DNA of 64,000 nucleotides. Source: Siderastrea radians (taxonomy: Eukaryota > Cnidaria > Anthozoa > Scleractinia > Rhizangiidae). The stretch covers positions 2,432,260 to 2,496,259 of the forward strand of contig OZ024894.1 in the NCBI GenBank assembly GCA_964017195.1, written 5' to 3'. This document shows positions 48,801 to 60,800 of the stretch, piece by piece. The translations under genes were made by a program, and so were the position numbers. The notes beneath the pieces are model-generated. The model was not told the origin of the DNA and did no database searches. It saw nothing but the letters and a program-made list of their open reading frames with translations. The first letter of the stretch is position 1. Each line of letters begins with the position of its first letter.

Positions 48801-51800
48801 TAGTAATATCTCATTCATTTACTCCTTGTTACTGTATTCCCCTTGCACTCCCTTTGCATTCCCCTACGCTGATTGGCTTGTGCTATAATTACTTCACACA
48901 CTACGTCGTGAAAAGGCTGACGTCATGATTTGAGTTGCCTCCACTTGAAATGAGCGAGCATGGCGTTATTGCCGGCCTTGTTACTGTATTCCCCCTGTAT
49001 TCCCCTGCACTCCCTTTGCACTCTCCTACACTCCCTTAGCAAGCCTTTGGTCAGCGCGTTTGATGAGCGCATGGACGAATATTCTTAGCGCAAAAAACTG
49101 GTAAGTGTTCCTTACACTTGAATAAAAAATCGACATTTTCAATACGATTTCTATCGTCAATCACATAACAAACGAACTAAAACTTGAACTGAATTTGCAA
49201 ATCGTGACGTCAGCCTTTTCACGACGTAGTGTGTGAAGTAGTTATAGCACAAAGTGAGTGCAAGGGGAATACAGTAAAAAGGAGTAACTACTCGGATTCC
49301 TGTAGATTATTATTGCCCTACATTTTGACTTTGGTTGCTTTAAAATTGCCACTTAGAATTTGCTGTGAAAACTTAAATGTGAGAAACGAGAACATTGGGC
49401 CCTGAAATATGTATTATATTGTTGACTTTTGTCTTGATTACAAAAACCTAATTTTTTGCAGGTTAAAGGAGCTATGTCACGGTATTTTCATTCATTTTTC
49501 TGATCTGACAAAATGTTTTTCGCATTAAAGGAAACCTCAAAATAATAGTTTCCTAAGGTAGAAAAACACCAAAGAAGTAATAATAAACCGAAGCTAAACA
49601 AGGATGGTTATGACTGAAGGAGATTAAGATGGATTACGAATGGCAAACTTGCAAAAAATTGCCAGTTCTTTGAGGATGTGTCATCCGTGACGTAGCTCCT
49701 TTAAAATGAACTTGCTATTCTCTCTTTGTTATCACACACACGGTACTTTTGACATTAACTCACTTTGACTAACATTAACTAACATTAACTTGCTATTCTT
49801 TCTTTGTTACCACACACACGGTACTTTCGACATTGCTGAAACTGGCAGTATACAGGACGCGTGTCACAACGAACCTAGTAAATGTATACCCCGCTGGACA
49901 AGTATCTCCCAGTAGCTCTGACTGGTTAGAGGTTAGAGCGCCCGACCGCTGTACGGGAGATTATGGGTTCCTTTCCCGTCGTGTACTCAAGTTTTTTCTT
50001 TGTCTCACGTCGGTGACAAACTGAATATTTCATTTTTCTTATTATATAATTCTGGTTTTCTCGGGTGAAGCAAATCCGAGAATAAGTCTAAATGTAAGAA
50101 CCCTAGCTCGTGCTTATAGAATACAAAGAGAGCACAACCAGACATGGTAATAACCAAGAGAGGATAACTTAATTTATTTCCTCTATGCTTATGTACACGT
50201 CAGAATACCTTGTTTCCTTATGTTATTTATGTTATTTTATGAAGTTAAATATAGTTTAACATTCAGTCGCCAAACTGAAAAGAACACTGAGTGAGTGCGA
50301 TTACTCTAAACAACACACTAAGCATGATATGCGTGTCTTTTGGCTGCAAAACTTACCAACTCGCTTTGTAACGGCTCGTGGATGAATATTAAGTACAGGA
50401 AGTACCCTGAAGAAAATTTCTTTCTCGACTCTTGGCTTGTCTTTGCTGCAATATGGAGATAAATAGGGAATGTGAGTGTTGAAGCTTCTTTCTTATATTG
50501 CATGTTCGCAAGCTATCCCAAAGACAGCCGCCACATATTCTGCAATCATGTGGAAGCAAACTGCTGCGATAAATCCTGCGATCGTTAACGTAGACGATGG
50601 TGCAAGATGGAATGATGTCACATTCCCTGCGATTGTCTCCGATCTAATCTTTATTAAAGGGATGATATAGTAACTATGATATCAAATCTTTGATCATGAT
50701 CGCATGGTAACCATTTTCGATCGTACTATCGACACTCGTCATTCCATAATATTAACAAAGGTTTTGTTTTCTGATTCTTTCATACTGATCCAATTTTTAA
50801 AAACAGTTACTCTATCAGGATCCAAAATAGTATTTGGAACGGCGACAAGCTTTTGATTCCTAGATACAGCGCTAGGCCACGCCGTAAATTGGGACGGTAG
50901 ACCGGAACGTCCAGCAATCTACCGGGCCATTTTGCCTCGTCACTGTCATCGCCTCAAGTCACTTTACAAAATTTCGAACGCCATCACTTAGTAAAGACTC
51001 TCTCCCCCGCAGAGGCCTCCTACAGTTGCGCCTTGACTGTGGGCTTGGGAAAAAACGCGCGGAGACTGGGAAGAGGGAAAATTAAAGCGAGTGGGGAACG
51101 CTCCCGCTTTTCTCTCTTCCCATTGTTCCCTGCGATCCCGTTTTCCAGCCCCCACTCCCGTTTTTTCTTTCACTGCTGTTTACTAATGTAGGAGCCTCTG
51201 CGGAGGAGAGAGTGGTGTAGACTCCTTGAGGGATCGGAACCGAACGCTTGTACGTTAAAAAATCCATTTCGAATCCGCAACCAAATGTCCTGTAAGTATA
51301 TTGTTAATATCTTGTATTCGTTTGAGTTCTTAGTAAACCCGATGAAGTTTGACACTGGCTAACCGACATACTGTTTAAAAAACTTGTGAATAAATTGTCT
51401 TTACACTGAGACGGATCAGCCGCCATTGAAAAAAAAAGTTCATTAAAACTTCCGAGCTGCATGGAAATTAAATTGTTCAAGAGCTTATCGAATTAAAAAA
51501 AAAGATCTATTCTTCATGTGCTTGACAGCCACTGCTTAAAAGAAAGAGAAAGATCGCTTAACAGAATATCTTACCTCGATACGGAACTGCGATTACAAAG
51601 ACCGCCATTCAAGAATATTAGTTTAATGCCAACGTACCTAATTGCTTGACAGATGTATCCTCCCTCGTCTTCCGCCATTACGCCTCTTATGATCAAACGG
51701 GAATAGCGGTCTCTAGTCTCAATTTTCTTGCGGCGACTTTGACCAATCAATTTGGAGTCATTATACCACTTGATATCAGGGTTGGCAGGTCCACCAATCA

Positions 51801-54800
51801 CAACGCAGGTTAGTTCAATTCTGCTCCCCACGGTAACAGTTGGTTTGGAGACATTCATTTGCAATTTTATTAAATCTAGAGACAAAAAATGCAGACAATG
51901 AGCAATGCCCTACTCTGGTTACCTTTCTGATAAATTGTTGTTTGTTCGTTTGTCTTTATTTGTTCTTTTTTTCTTCGAGAAATACCCATAACACTAGTAC
52001 ATATATCACAGCTACTTATGATGTCCACGTTCTTCAAAATTTGTCTATTTAGGCTTGGATACAAAACGTTCGAAACATTAAACGAAACGATGAAATAAAA
52101 ATAATTAACTTACCTACAGTGGTTGGTTGGGGTGTTGGTATAAAGGTTGGTGGTTCTAAACGAAAGGAAATACAAAGAAAAATGCTTAGGTTTCTGCAGA
52201 AAAGCAGAAGTAGTTGGAGGTGCTGCGTCTTCAGTCGATGGCGGTCGATCTATTTCTACGTCATATTGAGCTCCACCTCGCAAATAAAAACTAACGAAAG
52301 CTCACTTTCTTTGAACTGGCTCGCGATAAGTGCAATATTTTTTAAGCTTAATTTTAAATGCTTTCAAGTCAAAAAGACAAAGAAAATTACTGGGCGTGTG
52401 CTCACGTTCTCTACAATGCATATACACACAATGTATGAAAGTTTCATTGATAGTCCCTCGCAGTTTAAAGTCAGGCAATAGGATAGTCTTTGTTGTTGTT
52501 GTTGTTGTTGTTTTTGAAGAACGCAGCTTATTTCTAACACTGAGCCTGTTGCCAGGCAACCCTATGTTTAACAAATAAAAAAGCCAAAACCGTGCTTTGT
52601 TCTGTGATAAAGCACGCAAGGAAGTGACGAGAGCACGAAAGAAGTGTAGGGTGAACACGAGCCGCAGGCGAGTGCTTCTCCCCACTTCTTGAGTGCTCTA
52701 GTCACTTCCTTGAGTGCTTTATCACAGAACAAAGCACGGCTTTGGCTTTTTTATTTGTTTTATAATAAAGCTTTGCTCACATTTGTAAAGAAACTGGCTT
52801 TTAATTGCAAGAAATCAAGTTTTTTTCACAGCTTGCAAGCGCGCGCAAGAAAGGATTTCAGCTTGCCAGCGCGCGCAGAATGGCGTCACAGGCTACTCCA
52901 TGCATCTGTACTCTGATAAGGCACGCTGTTTCAACCAATCAAAGCGCGCGTTATATTAAAACTTTATTATAAATCTATTTAAGGCGTCCCAACCGGCACC
53001 TAATTCCAGTGGAAACAATGTACTTACTGTAAAATCTAATCAACTTTACACCGATCATTCTTAGGAATTTTTTTACCCTGTTGTTGATTTTAGTGAATGT
53101 TTGCTTATTTCCATATGAACAGGGGTGACCTTTTTTCACCAAGATTATTCTCCCTAAAATTATTTTTGAGGAAAAATGAGTTCCCACCTGATGTAGGTTT
53201 TACTCTGTTACCACAGTAACGTAAATCACAAGAAGGTGGGCGGTGAAGTTTGTAAACGTAGAATCCTCCACAGTTGCGGACAATGATGTAAGTTGAACTC
53301 CTGCAGCACTTTCCAGGAGAACTGTGAAAACATACTTTGCGCCGAACAGGCCCATCAGCCACTGCAGGGTGACTGCCGTTTAGCCAACCTGGCCCAAGCG
53401 TATTGCAATGCTCTATGGGAACACATGATTCAGGCATTTTGTTCCCAGCTTCTCCGCTGAATCTGTACCATCCTGACAATTTGTCGTCGCACGAAGGAAT
53501 ATTGCTTTTGTTAAATCTATATGTCATTGCTCTGTCGGCCTCAGTAAGCTTGCTGTAGTCGGAACATTCTGCGAGAAATTCCATTATGGATTACTGATAC
53601 TGTACTAAGTTTGAGTGAAAGGATATCGTCAGTGGCTATGTCGCTCCAGTCTACGACTGTCAACACACAATGAAGAAATGAGCTGGTGAAGCTAAATAAG
53701 AACCTAAATGTTTAGTCCCAGTTTTGCACGTTTGCAAACACATTGCCTTGAAAGACAAGTAGCGGGAACAAAAGGAGAAAAACTATACAGGATGCCGGTT
53801 CCTTTAACCACCATTGTCTGATTTTCAATGACGGTCTCAATGTACATGGTTATCAGAAATGTGGAAAATCATTTTAACGACGATGCAATCAAATGCTCCT
53901 TGGCAAACTAAAAAGAATTAGCTACAACAACTCTTGTAATGTTACTGTAGCTAATTAGGCCCCTTGTCAACACATTTTAAACTGAAGAAAATGAACGAAA
54001 CATTAAGAACAAGGAACGTTTCGACGTTCTCATGACACCGCTGGCAATGGAGGACTTGACAATGGTGTTCTAAAAAAAACAAACCGTCGTTTGTTTTCAT
54101 GTTTCATTTTCACTGTTCAAATGTTGTGGTGCTAAAAGGCTCAGTAATAACGAAAAATGTTTACAAAAACACAAAAGCCGTGCAATCAAACTGAATCCTA
54201 AAACTTTGTCGTTACACTTCCTGAAACGTCAGCGGAAATGATTATCCAAAACACAGTCTTGGTAAATAATGAAAGACAAACCGCGTTGCATTCCATCTAA
54301 CATGATCTAAGGACTGTATACGCGCGATTCGGTTTCTGTAGGTCTAGCAAGATTTGCGAGCATGATATTGGATACTTAAGTTAAGCTTGGGTTGCCCTTG
54401 GTTATCGACTCGAGCGATTATAACGCACGTGCTTCTAGTGTGAACCTCCTGCGTGCATTCATAACTCGATAGCTGCATTCTACCCATAAGCAGGTTCCCA
54501 TGTCTCCATACACTGTATCATTCAGTGTCAACCTTTGCGCGTTTCGTTTGATTTTTAGAATCATGTCTGCGGCTAAATATTATTTTCCCGCTGACGTCTG
54601 AGCGTGGGAATCGCGTTCTAAAAATGTTAAAAAGATAAGCGCAAAGGTTGTCTCATGGTGAGATAGAGGTTCCTTGTGATAGGCTCTCTGTATTAGCCAG
54701 TTCTCTAGTCTAAATGACACTAAGGTTGCATTAGTTTACTTTAGTTGTTACCTGTATTCATCTCAGCGACGGCCATTATCTGTTTTGCATTCAACGCAAC

Positions 54801-57800
54801 ATTGTAAATACCCATTTGAGCGATTGCCCCTTTAAAGCAGCTGCTATCGTTAATGGTTGCACCCATTCGAATTTCTGGGTCATTTGTTGAGATTCGGAAG
54901 TCAGGGATAAATTTAGTAGTGCTATTTAACTTTCCGTTAACGTATATTGAGTTAACTCCAGATGTGTGATTGTACGTTGCAGCGACATGTACCCATTTTC
55001 CCACCGTAAGAGGATCAGTACTGATATTTGTCTTTAGTGCGTGGGTTTCAGCTTCGGTGATTCGAATGAAGGCTGTACCAGATACAATCCAAAGATGGAC
55101 TCCCCTTTTAGCCTTATTGTAGTTAAATATCGGTCCGTCCCTGCCTCCGGGTCGAACCCAACACATCAAGGTAATTGAATGCTTCACGTCTAGAATACCT
55201 CCGCCGTTAGGAAACTCGATATAACTGTTGCAACTTCCAGGAAATTCATAAGCTCCTCCTGAAGCATTGAAAGGTCCTCTTGTAAATGCCAAACTTCTCG
55301 CATTTCCCTTGAACTGACGCCTTTTCTTGACATCGTTGGTTGTAAACTGTTTATTGAGAGGGTAGAAGGCGACTGGTTCTGGTACTAGGGGTGGCACTGA
55401 AAATGCATGCACATAAACTTGGTGTCATATAACATACAATACGTGACGTTTTTGGAGCTTAAGAGGTTGTTCAGCATAAATTGCATAACTATAGTACGGC
55501 TTAGGGTGGTACTTTTACGACCGACGTTATAATTATTTTTTTGTTTTTGAGACATTGCAAATATCCCCTTAAATTTGCACTCCTTTTGATAGGTATTTGC
55601 GCTCTAAAAAAACGTTACATATTGCACAACCAAGCTCCATATATACCATCTTCCTTTTTATCACCACGCATGACAGTTTCAACATTCAATGATGCTTGGG
55701 TCCGTTTCAACATTCAAAGTTGCTAGGTTCCGGGACCCTAGCGGTTTGCAGCACCGATAATCCATATTGATAAAGGCCGTCCTGGATCACTCCTTTATTT
55801 GTTCTAAGTACGATTGCATACTATGGTTATGCGGCAGCCTTAAACCCACCCTGCAAATTCAAAAGTTTTGTTTTAGCCCCCAAAATGGGGCCGTTGGAAG
55901 TGAGCAAAATACCAGTACCATTTTGGGGGCTAACTTGGCTCTCCTAATTAAGGCCACATGCAATAGTCCTATTTACAGGGGCTGGGCAGGCATCATAAAC
56001 CCAAATTGGGTCTCACTACAGGCTGTTACAGTGGCCGATGGCGGGCGTTTTGTCCCAGCTGTGAACGAAATAGCTAAACAATTTTGAAGATAAACGAGCA
56101 AATTCTTATTACGAGAACGAAAAGCTCTTGAAGGGTGATGTTTAGTTAAATTAAAACAGCTGTGATATAGCGGTGATGGCGCTGAACCTTATAGCGCTCT
56201 AAAGGTGATCAAAAGAATCTTAAAGTCAACTCGCTGTTGAGTAAGGATCCAATAAAGTTCAACGAGGAGAGGTGCTACATGAAATTTACTGGACTGATAA
56301 ATTAGTCTTCCACAACAATTCAGAACCCCCAAAAGCCGCTGAGAAAATAATCAAAGAGCGTAGACAAGCAAAACCTAAACAAACACAAATAATTCTTTTC
56401 GATACTTAATTGGAAATACTCTAGCCTTCTTCTAGGGATATCAGGAAAATTTTGAATCGCTGATTAAAGTTTTGTAAAGTAAGTACGGTCAAAGCTCTCC
56501 TTGCGACCACTCTTGTGAGCGACCAGCTCTAGTGACGACCTGCATTGTGACGGAACCACCGTTTGAATTGTCACTTAAACTCTGTAATGAAAAGCCGACC
56601 ACTCCCGTAAGCGACCGCGACCACTTTTGAGAATTACCAACGCGCTTTCTCCCTAACTGTTTTTAAGTTCTCGTGAGCGACCACTTGGTCAACACTATAA
56701 TAAAAGCACTCGGTTCTTGTTTAAATTAAGAGTAATACACACAACACAAGTGCTAATAGTTCTTTGAATTGTACCTAGGCGGACCTCTTCTGTGACAGGC
56801 AATAAAAAACTATTCAACATTTTTATTACAAAAATACTGGTAACCATTTTCATATGCCAAGCTTTACGCTAAAAGCTTTTGTAAGCGAACACTCTCTAGT
56901 TGAGACCGCTTTTCTGAATTCCCGAGGTGCCGGGTCGCTTACAAGAGCTTCCACTGTAGATCGTGGATATTTTCCTACAAAAGATACGTTTGCATCAGAA
57001 GAAGAATGAATAGTATCCCACAATCCTTTGCGTTTGCAACTATATTATCAAAATCTGAAGTGACGTCATCAGTCTCTCGAGGGATCGATTGAATGAGTTT
57101 CACTCAAATGGCGGCAGCTTCGTTTGTAGCGTGTTACAACGCAAAATACTCCGTTTCGTAATAACGCGTCTGATCTAGTACTCACGCTGCATATCAATGG
57201 AAGAATTTAGTGTTCAGCTGAAAGGTTTTGCACTTTATTGCAAGGAATTCGCTAGAGTCTCCTCGAAAGTTTGCACAGATGAAGGGTCTGATTGTTCTCG
57301 AAGTACATCGATGATCGCTCAGTTGAAGAACAGTTCATCGGTCTGTGCAGTCCTACTTGGTTCAAATAAATCGCATTGGCGACATCGCCGTGAGTATATT
57401 CTTAATTGTCATGTTTCGATCATCGATTCGAATTCGTTGTTAAAGACGAGATCCAGCTAGTTGCATCTTATGTTTACTCGAGGATGTTGTTGATGATTGT
57501 AAGCAATATATTCAAAATCGCTTCCTTGAATTCTTCCTCGAGTAGTTTTTAAATGCACAGGACAATGGACAATTAACTGGAACAATAATTTGCGAACTCG
57601 AAGTTTTGTGTCAAACTACTTCGACCATTTCAAGAAGAGACAGTATCATATTAGTGAAATAGTGATATCTGTCACCCAGTTGACCATACTCAAGGAGAAA
57701 GCAACTGCTAATAACTGGTAATCTTCATGGCTCCTTTTGAGTTCATCTAACAAAACAAAAACGATTAATTCACTCCTTGCTCGCACAGAAAGCACAATAA

Positions 57801-60800
57801 GGAAAAGGCGCAATCAATCTCCTTAGACCCTGCTTATTACTCTATTACATTTGTCGCGGTATCGCCATGTGAGTTCGCAATTGCGGGGATTTGGACCATT
57901 TTCGAACCTTCAGAAATTTGAAACTGTCGGGTCACTAAGGTACAAAGTTGTCCAAATACCTTTTAATTATTTAAATTTTAACTGTTTCTGTAAATTACTC
58001 AAGCATAAAGAGACCTATAATTAATTTTGTGCGACTCATTGAAGCGGTGGTGACGGATGGCGTGAGACATTGTTATTCAAATTATCTAAAAAACCTATTT
58101 CTAATGTACTAAATTCAAAAGAAACAACACCTATTTTATATTGAAGGTTGCAAGTTTATGTTTTGAAGTGTGCTATCCCCAGCAAAACGCTTTATCTCGG
58201 AACAAATCCAAAGGAAAACAGGCCTGAAAAACCGCCATGTGTCACAAGACATTCGCCATCTTCATGAAATTCCATGAGACAAAGGATTGTGGGATACTAT
58301 TCGTTCTTCTTCTGCGTTTGCATGAAAAGAAAACTTGCTCTTACCTCTTTCGGGGAATTTTACGTTGCCACAGTAACGAAACGGACACTGCATATTTGGG
58401 GGCTTACGAAGTCTGTAAACGTAGTAGCCTCCGCAGTTACGAACTCTGATTTCAGTTGAATACTGACAACAGCCACTAGGCCCATAGAAACATACTGTGC
58501 GCTTAACAGCTCCTTCAGCAACTGAGGGATGAATTCCACTGAGCCAGCCTGGCCTATTTGTACCACAATGACCCTCAATGACACAAGACTCAGCCATCTG
58601 ATTTCCAGCTCCTTTGGTGAATCTGTACCATCCTAATAATTTGTCATCGCATGCTTGATACTTTGGCGGGGGTAGTGGTCGTATGTTACGTGTTTTGTTT
58701 CTGTTCCCGTCAACGAGAGGTGTGTACTCTACACATTCTAGGAGAAAACACAGAGTAAGAATTGAATATACACGCATGGGTCATTATCATGAAGAAAATC
58801 GCCCCACTGTTAGCTTGCATTTGATCGTTACGTTTTTAGATGCTTTTTGTGCACCTTCTTTCTTTAGCCTGAAATCACACAAGAAACAAGAAATTGCCAA
58901 GTATCTGAATTGCAATGTTTCCAACTCACTAATAGATTATGACTCACAAATTAAAACATTATAAAATGTTACCTTGGGGTAGTGTGCAGCTAGGTCCAGC
59001 GAACCCTTTTGTGCAATTACATTTAAAGTTGCCCCGCGGTAAATCTATACATGTGCCTCCATTAAAGCAAGGTAAACTGTAACATGGACCTTTTGGATCA
59101 AAAAAAAAAAAAAAAAACGGCAAAGGAATGAGTAATATTACAGCTACTTAGAGTTTCCTGTAGTTTTAAGGTCAAAATATTATGAAAAATGCGATCGTGT
59201 TGTAAACCGCCATTTTTGCAAAAAAAAAATTATGGGGATACAAATATGATGGTGAATATTAAGCCCGGTCAATATATGAGAAAGATGTTCATTCAGTTAG
59301 TGACACAGGCCACTCGGAAAAAAATCTGAGCTCTTCAGAGTTTGCTGTAGCTCCCACGAGTCTCCTGTAGCTCAGCGGTAGAGCATCTGGACTAGTAACC
59401 AGAAAGTCATAGGTTCGACTCCTGTTGGGAGAACTCAATTTTTTTTCCGAGTCGCCTGTGACACTGACTGCAGAAACATCTTTCTCAAAAATTATGGTGT
59501 CTTTCACAGATAGACGTTAAGGTCGATCGTAATTTGTGTGGATAAACTCGAGAACTTTAATCAGTGTCTTCTTTTGAACCTGTGATCAGGCCAAATTTTA
59601 GTTGTGAAAAACCAAACGAAACGAAAACAGCCTGATCGTAGGTTGCTTTTTTTGAGACCACCGAAGCACATATATATATAGTCGGTTGTGTGGTCCCAGA
59701 TTAGCCAAACGAAACCTACAAGAGCTACCTACAGCAGCTAGGTCCATGTTTGAGTGCGAGTGAACTGGAACAGAGAGTCCAGGATTGAGACGAGTATAGA
59801 GGAAGGCTGCAACCTCGATCCCAGTCGTTCTCGGCGTGGGATCAAATGTGACGTCACTCGACGAGCTCGGCAGGAAAATTCGCCTAGGAGGCCTCGCGCT
59901 ATCGCGCTCGGTTCCAAACCTCCCGTGCTCTGCTAGCGCGAATTGGCCTGGGGACGAGGCTAGGAGGTAGGCTTCACGTAGGAGTGATGGGGATAGAGAG
60001 AGAATGATAAAATGCCTTTGAAGATGTGAGATATTTGGTAGTTATGGCGACTTGTGTAAAAGCTATGGTGACTTCTTTTCAAGTAAAACTTTCAAGTCCT
60101 ATATGTACACCCTGGTATCACGATTAAGGCAAAGGGTGTCATTTCTCAGCAGGCAACCTTTCCAAGACCAAGAAAAAGACAAAAATTTAAATAAAAACAA
60201 ATAATCTTTTTGAGAACCTACAGAATGCGACTTGCGCCTGCCTTTAAGGGTTAATAGTGGTTTTTCATCAATGTTTACATTACTAGTAAATATGTCAATA
60301 TAATTAAATGGACGTTTCTTTTTTTTTTCTTTTTTCTTTTTGCAATTTGCTGCATGGCTGGTAATCTCGTACCCACATCACTTGTGCGTATTCCTTTTAC
60401 ATGTAAAATATCAGGAATTGTCGAGATATTTGGTTGTCATAGGCGACCGACATACGTCCAACTGATAGTCACTGATACTGTGCACGTATTTGGGTGTTAT
60501 CTCTCATAACTCGTCATCCCCCTTGAAGTTTTGAAATTATTCATTAGCCTACGTAGCAAGCGTTTCCGTAGGTTTTTCCGCCCGTTTGAGGCACTTTTCG
60601 CTTTTTGGCGGCGCGAAAATTGGAGCGAGCGCAACAAATGGAAGTACTTTTTTACGCTCGCCCCAATTTTCGCGCCACAAAAAGCGAAAAATGCTTCAAA
60701 CCTACGAAAAGCCCTACCGAAACACTTACAACGCAGACTAATTATTCATAAATATCACAAACTATCACTTTCCTGAAGTCCATCGGAACGTTGCTTTAGG

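Noticed and set aside
59361..59432. Functional tRNA-Thr gene
   Set aside because: The anticodon loop has eight bases and the sequence sits inside an inverted repeat in an intron.
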